Position numbers and translations under genes: made by a program. A model generated the notes under the pieces. That model had not been told where the DNA came from and made no database searches. It saw only the letters and a list, made by a program, of their open reading frames with translations. A DNA stretch of 64,000 bases from Sphingomonas sp. NFR04 (GTDB taxonomy: Bacteria; Pseudomonadota; Alphaproteobacteria; Sphingomonadales; Sphingomonadaceae): assembly GCF_900114095.1 (NCBI RefSeq), contig NZ_FORV01000005.1:1-64000 (forward strand). The letters run 5' to 3'. Shown one piece after another: positions 34,407 through 43,378 of this stretch (position 1 is the stretch's first letter; each line of letters opens with the position of its first letter).

Positions 34407-34915
34407 TGGCGCTCGACCTCCAGCCGCTGGGAGTGCCCTCGCCGCGCCCCCGGGCGCGCTGGCTGGCGCCGCTGTCGATCGCGCTCGCCTCGCTGGTGAC
34501 GCTCCTGCCGGTGGTCGCCACCGTGCCCTTCCTGCCGCCGTTCGGGCTGCTGATGCTGCTCGGCTGGCGATTGCTGCGACCCGATGCGCTGCGCGTCTGG
34601 GTCGCAGCACCGCTGGGGCTGTTCGACGATCTGCTCAGCGGCCAGCCCTTCGGCTCGGCGATGTTCCTGTGGATGGCATGCATGTTGATCATCGACGTGC
34701 TAGAGACGCGCATCGTGTGGCGAAACTTCTGGCAGGACTGGCTGATTGCCGCGGGCGCGACCGCCTTCGTGCTGATCGCGGGGCGGTTCCTTGCGTCCCC
34801 CATCTCGGCCAAGGTCGATGCGGCGCTGCTGTTCCAGGCCGGCGCGTCGGCGATGCTGTTCCCGCTCGCCTCGCGGCTGTGCGCCTGGCTGGACCGTGAC
34901 GTGGTGAAGGCCTGA
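34406..34915 (+). CDS. mreD: Rod shape-determining protein MreD
   Basis: A 169-aa polytopic membrane protein with about five hydrophobic segments (IALASLVTLLPVVATVPFL, PFGLLMLLGWRLL, FLWMACMLIIDVLETRIV, WLIAAGATAFVLIAGRFL, FQAGASAMLFPLASRL). The central LGLFDDLLSGQPFGSAMFLW (here PLGLFDDLLSGQPFG) is the MreD signature. It bridges MreC and the elongasome. It overlaps mreC by one base, and mrdA starts three bases after its stop. Confidence 0.92.
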   Translation: MALDLQPLGVPSPRPRARWLAPLSIALASLVTLLPVVATVPFLPPFGLLMLLGWRLLRPDALRVWVAAPLGLFDDLLSGQPFGSAMFLWMACMLIIDVLETRIVWRNFWQDWLIAAGATAFVLIAGRFLASPISAKVDAALLFQAGASAMLFPLASRLCAWLDRDVVKA

Positions 34916-34918
34916 GCC

Positions 34919-36946
34919 ATGGTGCGGATCACCGAAGCCGCCCAGACCTACAGCTTTTCCCGCCGCGCAGTCGTGCTCGGCGCGGCGCAGGGTGCCGTCG
35001 GCATGGTGCTCGCCGGGCGCATGGCCTGGCTGTCGGTCGTCGAGAACGAGCAGTACAAGCTCAAGGCCGAGAGCAACCGGGTCAACAACACGCTGATCCC
35101 GCCCCGCCGCGGCTGGCTGCTCGATCGTAGCGGCAAGCCGCTCGCCAGCAACCGCACCGATTTCCGCGTCGACCTGATCCCCGATCGCATCGTCGACAAG
35201 GACAAGCTGCTCGCCGAGCTCACCCGGCTGCTCAACCTCGCGCCCGAGGACCTCGCCCGGATCGAAACCGACCTCAAGCGTGCCGGCGGCTTCCGCCCGG
35301 TGCAGGTGGCGGAGAATCTCGACTGGGACCGCTTCGCCGCGGTGCTGGTCCGCCAGCCCGAGCTGCCCGGCGTGGCGCCGACCCGCGGCTATGCCCGCCA
35401 CTATCCGCTCGGCGCCGGCGTCGGCCATCTGATCGGCTATGTCGGCACCGCCTCGGCCGAGCAGTTCAAGGCGGATCATGATCCACTGCTCGTCACGCCC
35501 GGCTTCAAGCTGGGCAAGGATGGGCTGGAAAAGACGCTGGACAAGCGCCTGCGCGGCAAGCCCGGCGCCAAGCGCGTCGAGGTGACCGCGCATGGCCGCC
35601 CGGTCCGCGAGCTGGAAACCCGTGCCGACCAGCCGGGCGAAAGCATCAAGCTCACCATCGACGCCGGTCTCCAGGAATATGTCGCACGGCGGCTGGGCAC
35701 CAATTCGGGCTCGGCGATCGTGATCGACGTGGCGAGCGGCGACATCCTCGCAATGGCGTCGATGCCGGCCTATGATCCCAACAGCTTCTCCGACGGCATC
35801 AGCCAGACCGAATGGAAGATGCTGTCCGAGGACGATCACGTTCCCCTGATGAACAAGGTGCTGCAGGGCCTCTATCCGCCTGGCTCGACCGTCAAGCCGA
35901 TGAACGGCCTGGCGCTGCTCGCGGCCGGCGTGGGGGCACATGACCGCGTCGTCTGCTCGGGTGCGCTGCGCGTCGGCAACGGCGTGTTCCACTGCCACAA
36001 GAAGGGTGGGCACGGACCGCTCGACCTCAAGAACGCGATCATGCAGAGCTGCGACATCTATTTCTACGAGATGGTCCGCCGCGTCGGCTATGATGCGATC
36101 GCGCCGATGGCCCGGATGCTGGGCATGGGCCAGAAGTTCGACATGCCCTTCACCACCCAGCGCTACGGCACGGTGCCGGACAGCGCCTGGAAGCTGAAGA
36201 AATACCATCACCCCTGGACGGTGGCGGATTCGCTCAATGCGTCGATCGGCCAGGGCTATGTGCTGGCCAACCCGCTGCAGCTGGCGGTGATGGCCAGCCG
36301 GCTGGGATCGGGCAAGATCCTCGTCCCGCGCCTGCTCGCCAACGGCCCGTCGGGCGCCCAGCCGCTGCCGGTGAGTCCGGAGGATCTCGCGATCGTGCGC
36401 GACGCGATGTACGGCGTGGTCAATGGCGGCGGCACCGGCGGCGCGGCGCGCATGTATGTGCCGGGCGTGGCGCTCGCCGCGAAGACGGGTACCGCGCAGG
36501 TCCGCCGCATCACCATGGCGGAGCGCCGCACCGGCGTGCTCAAGAACGGATCGCTGCCGTTCAAGATGCGCGACCACGCGCTGCTGGTGTGCTTCGCGCC
36601 GCACGACAATCCCAAATATGCCGCGGCGATCGTGCTCGAGCATAACGGCCACACCGTCCGCAACCTCGACGCGCCGCTGATCGGCCGGGACATCATGACC
36701 TATCTGTTCGATCGCGACCTGGCGATGAAGACGCTGGCCGAAGTGGAGCCCACCTGGGGCGGCGACTATACGACGCGGATGGCCGCGCAGTCGGCGGCGT
36801 TCCGCGCCGCGCAGGCCACGCCGCCGCCGCCGACGCCTGAGGACACGGAGGAAGCGGCGAGCAGCCTCGCCGATCAGGCCGCGAACAGCACCGCCGATTC
36901 GACCAAGCGCGACGTGGCGCCCACCGGCAGCGTGGAGGGCGACTGA
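34919..36946 (+). CDS. mrdA: Penicillin-binding protein 2 (elongation-specific transpeptidase)
   Basis: PBP2 crosslinks peptidoglycan during cylindrical growth with RodA. The 675-aa product has an N-terminal membrane anchor (AVVLGAAQGAVGMVLAGRMA), a pedestal domain with PPRRGWLLDRSGKPLASN, and a transpeptidase domain. The active-site SxxK is S323-T-V-K326 in PPGSTVKPMNGL, SxN is in DSLNASIGQGY, and KTG begins at residue 522 (AAKTGTAQVRRI). A 60-residue Ala/Thr/Pro-rich tail extends past the catalytic domain. It overlaps rodA by one base. Confidence 0.97.
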   Translation: MVRITEAAQTYSFSRRAVVLGAAQGAVGMVLAGRMAWLSVVENEQYKLKAESNRVNNTLIPPRRGWLLDRSGKPLASNRTDFRVDLIPDRIVDKDKLLAELTRLLNLAPEDLARIETDLKRAGGFRPVQVAENLDWDRFAAVLVRQPELPGVAPTRGYARHYPLGAGVGHLIGYVGTASAEQFKADHDPLLVTPGFKLGKDGLEKTLDKRLRGKPGAKRVEVTAHGRPVRELETRADQPGESIKLTIDAGLQEYVARRLGTNSGSAIVIDVASGDILAMASMPAYDPNSFSDGISQTEWKMLSEDDHVPLMNKVLQGLYPPGSTVKPMNGLALLAAGVGAHDRVVCSGALRVGNGVFHCHKKGGHGPLDLKNAIMQSCDIYFYEMVRRVGYDAIAPMARMLGMGQKFDMPFTTQRYGTVPDSAWKLKKYHHPWTVADSLNASIGQGYVLANPLQLAVMASRLGSGKILVPRLLANGPSGAQPLPVSPEDLAIVRDAMYGVVNGGGTGGAARMYVPGVALAAKTGTAQVRRITMAERRTGVLKNGSLPFKMRDHALLVCFAPHDNPKYAAAIVLEHNGHTVRNLDAPLIGRDIMTYLFDRDLAMKTLAEVEPTWGGDYTTRMAAQSAAFRAAQATPPPPTPEDTEEAASSLADQAANSTADSTKRDVAPTGSVEGD

Positions 36947-38064
36947 TGGCCCGGCCCGGCAACGGCATTGTCCCCATGCAAGTCGCGCAGCTGCCCTGGA
37001 AGGTGCTGTTCCTCGTCCTGGCGATCGGCGGCTTCGGCCTGGTCGTGCTCTATTCGGCGGCCGGCGGCAGCATCAAGCCCTGGGCGTTCAACCAGGGAAT
37101 TCGTTTCCTGCTGTTCCTCGCCGTCGCGCTGGCGATGTCACGCGTGCCGGTACGGTTCTGGTCGCAATGGTCGCTGCCCATCTACGGCGCGCTGGTGGTC
37201 GCGCTGCTCGGCGTGGAGGCGCTGGGCAAGGTCGCGGGCGGCAGCCAGCGCTGGATCAGCCTGGGCGGCTTCCAGTTCCAGCCTTCCGAGCTGATGAAGC
37301 CGATGATCGTGCTGGCGCTCGCCCGTTTCTATGAAATGCTGCCGGCCAGCGAGACGCGCAAGTTCGTCGCGATCTGGCCTGCCTGCATTTTGATCGGAGT
37401 CCCGGCACTGCTGGTGATCATGCAGCCCGATCTCGGCACCGGGCTGATGATCACCGGCTGCGGCGTCATGGTGATGTTCCTGGCAGGCGTGCCGCTGCGG
37501 CTGTTCATCGCCGGTGCGCTGGCGGTGGCGGTGGCCGCCCCCCTCGCCTTCAACTTCGTGCTGCACGATTACCAGCGCAACCGCGTGCTGATCTTCCTCG
37601 ATCCCGAGCGCGATCCGCTGGGCACCGGCTATCACATCACCCAGTCCAAGATCGCGATCGGTTCGGGGGGCATCTTCGGCAAGGGCTTCCTCCAGGGGAC
37701 CCAGAGCCATCTCGACTATCTGCCCGAGGGCCAGACCGACTTCGCGCTGGCGACGATGATGGAGGAATGGGGGCTGGCCGGCGGCGTGTTCCTGATCGTC
37801 ACCTTCGGCATGCTGATCGCCTGGGGGATCGGCGTAGGCATGCGCGCGAAGACCCGGTTCGGGCGGCTAACCGCAGCGGGGCTCTCGGGGACGATGTTCC
37901 TCTATTGCTCGATCAACATGGCGATGGTGATCGGCCTGGCGCCGGTGGTGGGCGTGCCGCTGCCGCTGATCAGCTTCGGCGGCACCGCGGTGATGACGTT
38001 CATGCTGTGCCTGGGAATCCTCCTCTCGATCGACCGCGACGGCCGCACCAAGACGCGCTGGTGA
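36946..38064 (+). CDS. rodA: Peptidoglycan glycosyltransferase RodA
   Basis: RodA is the SEDS-family polymerase that extends glycan strands from lipid II together with PBP2. The 372-aa protein has about ten membrane helices and SEDS landmarks: FQPSELMKPMIVLALARFY, MQPDLGTGLMITGCG, the essential-Asp loop LDYLPEGQTDFALATMMEEW and GLAPVVGVPLPLISFGGTAV. Last gene of the operon; a GC-rich inverted repeat follows. Confidence 0.97.
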   Translation: MARPGNGIVPMQVAQLPWKVLFLVLAIGGFGLVVLYSAAGGSIKPWAFNQGIRFLLFLAVALAMSRVPVRFWSQWSLPIYGALVVALLGVEALGKVAGGSQRWISLGGFQFQPSELMKPMIVLALARFYEMLPASETRKFVAIWPACILIGVPALLVIMQPDLGTGLMITGCGVMVMFLAGVPLRLFIAGALAVAVAAPLAFNFVLHDYQRNRVLIFLDPERDPLGTGYHITQSKIAIGSGGIFGKGFLQGTQSHLDYLPEGQTDFALATMMEEWGLAGGVFLIVTFGMLIAWGIGVGMRAKTRFGRLTAAGLSGTMFLYCSINMAMVIGLAPVVGVPLPLISFGGTAVMTFMLCLGILLSIDRDGRTKTRW

Positions 38065-38107
38065 TTTTTTCATTTTGGGGCTTTACAAGCCGCGAGGGGC
38101 GACGCTA

Positions 38108-38151
38108 AAGGCGCCCCTCCGATGCGGCGGTGCCCCACCAAAGGGCGCCTT
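38108..38151. terminator. Inverted repeat after rodA
   Basis: AAGGCGCCC (38108-38116) and GGGCGCCTT (38143-38151) are perfectly complementary with a 26-base loop. It lies between rodA and the first tRNA-Lys and could terminate the rod operon, though there is no U-run. Confidence 0.4.
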
Positions 38152-38165
38152 GCAGAAGCCGGAAT

Positions 38166-38241
<76 letters not shown>

Positions 38242-38269
38242 CCGCCTCTGTCGATACGCCTTCCGGTAT

Positions 38270-38345
<76 letters not shown>

Positions 38346-38424
38346 AACTTTCTAAGCAAAACCAAGTATTTATGCAAAGGTCCACCTCGCCGGGCGCTTT
38401 TGCGTTGCGGGCGCTTTTAGCGGA

Positions 38425-38455
38425 TTTTTAGCAGCGCGACGGTTGCTGCTAAAAA
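38425..38455. terminator. Bidirectional terminator hairpin
   Basis: TTTTTAGCAGC (38425-38435) and GCTGCTAAAAA (38445-38455) form a perfect 11-base stem with a nine-base loop and U-runs in both directions. It can end tRNA-Lys transcription from the left and the minus-strand ORF from the right. Otherwise the stretch 38346-38515 holds only two short CGGGCGCTTTT direct repeats. Confidence 0.75.
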
Positions 38456-38515
38456 CAACGACAACCGCTCACGACAGCGCCCTGCACCGAGGGGATGCAA
38501 GGCGCTGGCAGCGCG

Positions 38516-38962
38516 TTAGTGGCGATGAAAACTGGCCGGGTCGGGCATGCAAATGAAGTCGTAACGGTCTGACGAGAACCAAATTGTTTCCGGACCGTAT
38601 TCGCCGACAATATCGCTATAGGACATGATTGCTGTCCTTTGCTGTCCATCTGACCCCTTCCAGCGAAGGCCTTGAGAACCACCCATACTACCAGTGTCAG
38701 CAATAAAGCTGTTTGCGCGGACCGGGGTCGAACCGCTCGTTTGGACGCTCCAAACGGCGGGTTCCCCTATGTTCCTGTCCGCAATCAGCTTCACTTCTAC
38801 AGGGCCATTACAATTATAAGTTATGGCACCCGCCACTGTGCCGTGCACAATTTTATCAAGCCGTTGACGCTCTCGCTCTCTGCTGACGAAAACTGTAATC
38901 GTGATGCCCCCGACAATCATCAGAGTAAGTATGACGGCAACCATTTTTCTGAATCGGGTCAT
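38516..38962 (-). CDS. Hypothetical membrane-anchored protein of low GC
   Basis: I do not recognise this 148-aa protein. It starts with a basic segment and one hydrophobic helix (VAVILTLMIVGGITITVFV), so it is probably anchored with its C-terminal part in the periplasm. The soluble part has two cysteines (ITYNCNGPVEV and YDFICMPDP) and beta-rich sequence with WKGSDGQQRTAIM. The spacing of aromatic, Cys and Lys residues is vaguely like small lysozyme-inhibitor domains, but that is a guess. Base composition is clearly lower in GC than the neighbours, no strong ribosome site is seen, and it sits next to tRNA-Lys and phage-like sequence, all signs of acquisition. Confidence 0.55.
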   Translation of the reverse strand: MTRFRKMVAVILTLMIVGGITITVFVSRERERQRLDKIVHGTVAGAITYNCNGPVEVKLIADRNIGEPAVWSVQTSGSTPVRANSFIADTGSMGGSQGLRWKGSDGQQRTAIMSYSDIVGEYGPETIWFSSDRYDFICMPDPASFHRH

Positions 38963-39038
38963 CCCGCTACACTATCGAAATATCACACTCCGGCAAACGG
39001 TAGAGAAACGCCTCCGTTACCAAGGAATTTGGGATCCT

Positions 39039-39287
39039 TCACCGAACCATTTCCCATATCCGGTCCCGATGCCACAGCCCCCAAACACCATCGTCATGCC
39101 AGCGGCGGATGCAATTCAGGATGACCGGCATCTCGCGGCTGTCGAACTGGCCTGCGTCAATGCCCGCCTGAGTCTCGGCGGCAAAGGCATCGAACGACCC
39201 ATAAGCTGCCACGAACGGCGAGCGTGGGGCGATGCGTGCCTGTTCAAGGCGCTGGACGCGGGCAAGGAGTGCGCGAGGCGATGCCAT
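39039..39287 (-). CDS. Small phage-type hypothetical protein
   Basis: The 82-aa product (MASPRALLARVQRLEQARIA... ending HRDRIWEMVR) looks like small proteins encoded just before terminase genes in sphingomonad prophages, with the conserved-looking SPFVAAYGSFDAFAAETQAG and IRRWHDDGVWGLWHRD. That resemblance is from memory and untested. No terminase follows, so it seems to be a left-over of a degraded prophage. The start is set by the ATG at 39287; the longer open frame upstream has poor codon use. Confidence 0.5.
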   Translation of the reverse strand: MASPRALLARVQRLEQARIAPRSPFVAAYGSFDAFAAETQAGIDAGQFDSREMPVILNCIRRWHDDGVWGLWHRDRIWEMVR

Positions 39288-39291
39288 GTGG

Positions 39292-39507
39292 TCAGCCCTG
39301 CGCGATCTTCCGCCACTTGAACCCGACGCGGACCAGCACTTCCATGCCGGTCGTCGGGGGCAACGGTAACGCCGCGTTCGACATAGCCGATGGACTTGAT
39401 AACGTTGGCTGGGGTTGCGGTGACCGCGAGCGTTCGCACGCTGCGGCCAGTAAGCTGTGTCCACCATCTCTCCGCTGTCTTTGCACCTCTTCACCTAGGG
39501 CCGGCAC
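39292..39507 (-). pseudogene. Probable phage gene fragment
   Basis: A frame ending ...LPLPPTTGMEVLVRVGFKWR-KIAQG stops five bases before the start of the 82-aa phage-type gene, the tight spacing expected in a phage operon. Its upstream part is continued better by a different frame (RTLAVTATPANVIKSIGYVE), suggesting a frameshift, or alternatively a tiny gene starting at 39384. Too short to identify. Confidence 0.3.
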
Positions 39508-39802
39508 GTCCGTACCGCAGGCAACCTACGTCTGTGTGCCCCTCCCGGAGGTACCCACACCGCCGGCGACGCCTGATACCCGTCCAGTGATAGTCGATAG
39601 TTGCGCAGGTTAGCTGCCACCGTTGCAGCGCAACATGCGACCAGCCGCGCCAATCCGATCCAAGACCCCTCCGGCACCCGCATGTCACGTTCGCCCCAAG
39701 CGAGGACGCGTCCTCCTTAGACCGTCGCAACATGTCGAGGTGCAACGTGAGAAAGCAGCAAAGGCTCGCCCGATCGAGGCGACGCGCCGGGGTCGGATCG
39801 CT
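39508..39802. other. Non-coding stretch upstream of cyoA
   Basis: About 300 bases with no supported gene on either strand. It should contain the promoter of the bo3 oxidase operon, but I found no convincing sigma70 match. The right half returns to the high GC of the core genome, so the edge of the acquired segment lies somewhere here. Confidence 0.4.
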
Positions 39803-40717
39803 ATGAGCGCGCCCAGCCCCAAACCGAATTTCCCCTGGCGGCGTACCGGCGCGGGCGCACTCGCGCTGCTGCTCGGTGGATGCAACCGCGGCGTGCTGGA
39901 CCCGCAAGGGCCGGTCGGCGTCGCCGAAAAGACGCTGCTGCTCAACGCCACCGGCATCATGCTGTGCGTGGTGGTGCCGGTGATGATCGCCACGGTGTGC
40001 ATCCCGTGGTGGTTCCGTGCCAGCAACACCAAGGCGCGCTATCGCCCGACCTGGGCCTATTCGGGCAAGGTCGAGCTCATCATCTGGTCGATCCCGGCGA
40101 TGATCATCCTGCTGCTCGGCGGCGTCACCTGGATCGCCTGCCACGAGCTTGATCCGGCCAGGCCGCTGGCCTCGTCGCAGAAGGCGATCGAGGTGCAGGT
40201 GGTGTCGCTCGATTGGAAGTGGCTGTTCATCTATCCGAAGGAGGGCATCGCCAGCGTCAACCGCATCGTGGTGCCGGTGGGCACGCCGGTGCACATGCGG
40301 CTCACCTCCGCCACGGTGATGAACAGCTTCTTCGTGCCTCAGCTCGGCGGCCAGATCTACACGATGACCGGCATGGTCTCGCAGCTCAACCTGATCGCGG
40401 ATCGCGCGGGCAGCTATGACGGCCTTTCCGCGCAGTTCAGCGGCGACGGCTTCTCGGACATGCACTTCCGCTACGACGCGGTATCGCGCCCGGCCTTCAA
40501 CGCCTGGATCGCCGCCGCCAAGGCCGCCGGCTCGGCGCTCGACGCGCGCGGCTATGCCGCCCTCGCCAGGCCCAGCTCGGCGGTGGCGCCGATCACCTAC
40601 GCCACGATCGATCCGACGCTGTTCGATCGCATCAGTGTCGGCAAGCCGATCGCGACCGCTGCGGTCGCCCCCCACCCCATGGCTGCCGACCACGGCGCCA
40701 GCAACAAGGGCTTTTGA
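39803..40717 (+). CDS. cyoA: Cytochrome bo3 ubiquinol oxidase subunit II
   Basis: Subunit II of the proton-pumping quinol oxidase. The 304-aa product is a lipoprotein precursor with lipobox LLGGC (Cys27), two membrane helices (TGIMLCVVVPVMIATVCIPW, VELIIWSIPAMIILLLGG), and a periplasmic cupredoxin domain (VQVVSLDWKWLFIYPKEGIA, SATVMNSFFVPQLGGQIYTM, MHFRYDAVS). The CuA cysteine/histidine ligands of cytochrome c oxidases are absent, as expected for a quinol oxidase. ATG 39803. It is followed after three bases by the fused subunit I/III gene. Confidence 0.93.
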   Translation: MSAPSPKPNFPWRRTGAGALALLLGGCNRGVLDPQGPVGVAEKTLLLNATGIMLCVVVPVMIATVCIPWWFRASNTKARYRPTWAYSGKVELIIWSIPAMIILLLGGVTWIACHELDPARPLASSQKAIEVQVVSLDWKWLFIYPKEGIASVNRIVVPVGTPVHMRLTSATVMNSFFVPQLGGQIYTMTGMVSQLNLIADRAGSYDGLSAQFSGDGFSDMHFRYDAVSRPAFNAWIAAAKAAGSALDARGYAALARPSSAVAPITYATIDPTLFDRISVGKPIATAAVAPHPMAADHGASNKGF

Positions 40718-40720
40718 CGG

Positions 40721-43378
40721 ATGCTCGGCAAACTCACCTGGAGCGCCATCCCGTTCACCGAACCGCTGCCGCTGATCACCTCGGTGGTGGTGCTGGCGGT
40801 GATCGGGAGCGTGCTCGCCTGGATCACCGCCAAGGGCCATTGGGGCTATTTGTGGCGCGAATGGATTACCTCGGTCGATCACAAGCGCATCGGCATTATG
40901 TACGTGCTGCTCGGCCTGATCATGCTGCTGCGCGGCTTCTCAGATGCGCTGCTGATGCGCACCCATCTGGCCATGGCCTCGGGCGTCAACCAGGGCTACC
41001 TGCCGCCGGAGCATTTCAACCAGATCTTCTCCGCCCACGGCACGATCATGATCTTCTTCGTGGCGATGCCGCTGGTGATGGGGATGATGAACTTCGTGCT
41101 GCCGCTCCAGCTAGGCGTGCGCGACGTCGCCTTCCCGACGATGAACTCGATCAGCTTCTGGCTGACCGCGTCGGGCGCGCTGCTGATCAACGTCAGCCTG
41201 TTCGTCGGCGAGTTCGCGCGGACCGGCTGGCTCGGCTACCCGCCGCTCAGCGAGCTGCAATATTCGCCCGGGGTGGGCGTCGACTATTATCTATGGTCGG
41301 TGCAGATCACCGGCGTCGGCACCGTGCTGTCCGCGGTCAACCTGGTGACGACGATCCTCAAGCTGCGTACGCCGGGCATGGCCTATACGCGCATGCCGGT
41401 GTTCTGCTGGACCGCACTCGCCTCGAACCTGGTGATCCTGGCGATCTTCCCGATCCTCACCGCCTGCCTCGCGATGCTGACGCTGGACCGCTATCTCGGC
41501 TTCCACTTCTTCACCACCGATGGTGGCGGGAACGCGATGATGTTCGTCAACCTGGTGTGGATGTGGGGGCATCCCGAGGTCTATGCCCTCGTGCTCCCCG
41601 CCTTCGGCATCTATTCGGAAGTCGTCTCGACCTTCTCGAGCAAGCCGCTGTTCGGCTATCGCTCGATGGTCACCGCCTCGATGGTGATCTGCGTGCTGTC
41701 GTGCATGGTGTGGCTGCACCACTTCTTCACCATGGGCGCGGGCGCCGACGTCAACGCGTTCTTCGGCATTGCGACGATGATCATCGCCGTGCCGACCGGC
41801 GTGAAGATCTTCAACTGGCTGTTCACCATGGTCGGCGGCCGCGTCCGGTTCGAAGTGCCGATGCTGTGGACGGTCGGCTTCATGATCACCTTCGTGACCG
41901 GCGGCCTCACCGGCGTCCTCCTCGCGGTGCCCCCGGTCGACTTCATCGTCCACAACTCGCAGTTCCTCGTCGCCCATTTCCACCACGTCATCATCAGCGG
42001 CGTCGTGTTCGGGCTGTTCGCCGGCTATTCCTACTGGTTCCCCAAGGCGTTCGGCTTCCGCCTGCACGACGGGTGGGGCAAGGCGGCCTTCTGGTGCTGG
42101 TTTGTCGGCTTCTATCTCGCCTGGATGCCGATGTACGTGATCGGCCTGCAGGGCGCGACGCGACGCATGCAGCATTACAACGACCCCAGCTGGCAGCCCT
42201 ATGAGATCGCCTCGGCATGCGGTGCGCTCGTCATCCTGTGCGGCGTGCTCTGCCAGGCGATCCAGCTGTTCGTCTCGATCCGCAACCGCGACCAGTTGCG
42301 CGACCGGACCGGCGATCCCTGGGACGGCCGTTCGCTCGAATGGTCGACCAGCTCGCCGCCCCCGGCGTTCAACTTCGCGGTGCTCCCCGACGTGCGCGGC
42401 GAGGAGGCTTATTGGGGCATCAAGCAGCGCGCCATCGCCCAGCTGCAGCTGGCCGAGGCACCCGCCTATCATGCGATCGAAATGCCCCGCCCGTCGCCGA
42501 TCGGTGTCATCACCGCCTTCTTCGCCAGCTTCGCCGGCTTCGCGTTGATCTGGCACATCTGGTGGCTGGTGGTGCTGAGCGTGGCGGCAGGGTTCGTCGC
42601 GCTCGCCAGGTTCGGCTGGCGCCGCGAGGACGAGATCGAGATCCCGGCGGCCGAGGTTGCCCGGCTCGACCAGGCCCGGCGCGGCGTCCGCACCAGCGCA
42701 CTCGCCGAGGTGACGGCGGAGCACCAGGAAGCCGCACACGCCGCCTTGGAGATCACCGATCCCCACCAGCTGGGCCATAGGGGTGCCGAGGCCGGCGTCC
42801 GCGACACCGGCCCTGCCGACAAGACCGTCGTCGCCGGCTTCGGCTTCTGGGTCTTCCTGCTGACCGACATCATCATGTTCTCGGCACTGTTCGCCACCTA
42901 TGCGGTGCTCGCGCACGCCACCGACGGCGGCCCGACCGCGAAGATGCTGTTCAGCCGGACGACGGTGGGGATCGAGACGGTCTGCCTGCTCTTCTCGACC
43001 TTCACCTGCGGCCTGGCCTTCCTCGCGGCCAAACGGCGGAACGTCGGGACCACCCAGCTCATGCTCGCCCTCACCGGCTTGCTGGGCGCCGCCTTCCTTG
43101 CGATCGAGCTGCGCGAGTTCGCCGGCATGATCGCAGAAGGCGCGGGTCCGTCGCGATCGGCGTTCCTCTCGGCCTTCTTCACGCTGGTCGGCTATCACGG
43201 CTTCCATGTCGCCGCCGGGCTGGTCTGGCTGGTGTCGCTGGCCGCGCAGATCGCCACCCGCGGGTTCGAGCCGAAGGTGCAGCGCAAGCTGCTGTGCTTC
43301 AGCCTGTTCTGGCACGCCCTCGACATCGTCTGGGTCGCGGTTTTCACCATCGTCTATCTGTTTGGAACCAGCCTATGA
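40721..43378 (+). CDS. cyoBC: Cytochrome bo3 ubiquinol oxidase, fused subunits I and III
   Basis: One 885-aa ORF joins subunit I (about residues 1-670) to subunit III (about 700-885). Residue numbers match E. coli CyoB exactly: low-spin heme ligands H106 and H421, high-spin heme H419, CuB ligands H284, H333, H334, cross-linked Y288, K362 (K channel), D135 and E286 (D channel), and the quinol-site residues R71, D75, H98 and Q101. After a charged linker (HQEAAHAALEITDPHQLG) subunit III begins (KTVVAGFGFWVFLLTDIIMF) with five helices and ends FTIVYLFGTSL. No stop or internal Shine-Dalgarno start is obvious, apart from a possible TTG. The fused protein should supply catalysis, proton pumping and the assembly role of subunit III. 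cyoD overlaps its end in ATGA. Confidence 0.92.
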   Translation: MLGKLTWSAIPFTEPLPLITSVVVLAVIGSVLAWITAKGHWGYLWREWITSVDHKRIGIMYVLLGLIMLLRGFSDALLMRTHLAMASGVNQGYLPPEHFNQIFSAHGTIMIFFVAMPLVMGMMNFVLPLQLGVRDVAFPTMNSISFWLTASGALLINVSLFVGEFARTGWLGYPPLSELQYSPGVGVDYYLWSVQITGVGTVLSAVNLVTTILKLRTPGMAYTRMPVFCWTALASNLVILAIFPILTACLAMLTLDRYLGFHFFTTDGGGNAMMFVNLVWMWGHPEVYALVLPAFGIYSEVVSTFSSKPLFGYRSMVTASMVICVLSCMVWLHHFFTMGAGADVNAFFGIATMIIAVPTGVKIFNWLFTMVGGRVRFEVPMLWTVGFMITFVTGGLTGVLLAVPPVDFIVHNSQFLVAHFHHVIISGVVFGLFAGYSYWFPKAFGFRLHDGWGKAAFWCWFVGFYLAWMPMYVIGLQGATRRMQHYNDPSWQPYEIASACGALVILCGVLCQAIQLFVSIRNRDQLRDRTGDPWDGRSLEWSTSSPPPAFNFAVLPDVRGEEAYWGIKQRAIAQLQLAEAPAYHAIEMPRPSPIGVITAFFASFAGFALIWHIWWLVVLSVAAGFVALARFGWRREDEIEIPAAEVARLDQARRGVRTSALAEVTAEHQEAAHAALEITDPHQLGHRGAEAGVRDTGPADKTVVAGFGFWVFLLTDIIMFSALFATYAVLAHATDGGPTAKMLFSRTTVGIETVCLLFSTFTCGLAFLAAKRRNVGTTQLMLALTGLLGAAFLAIELREFAGMIAEGAGPSRSAFLSAFFTLVGYHGFHVAAGLVWLVSLAAQIATRGFEPKVQRKLLCFSLFWHALDIVWVAVFTIVYLFGTSL

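Noticed and set aside
42640..42830. Subunit I/III fusion considered as a frameshift error
   Set aside because: The frame stays open with sensible codon use over the linker and both domains are complete in the same frame, so no shift is needed; a missed stop codon cannot be excluded and is noted in the finding.
41291..43315. A 674-codon minus-strand frame opposite cyoBC
   Set aside because: Antisense to oxidase with all ligands conserved; the His/Arg/Glu-rich product has no domain.
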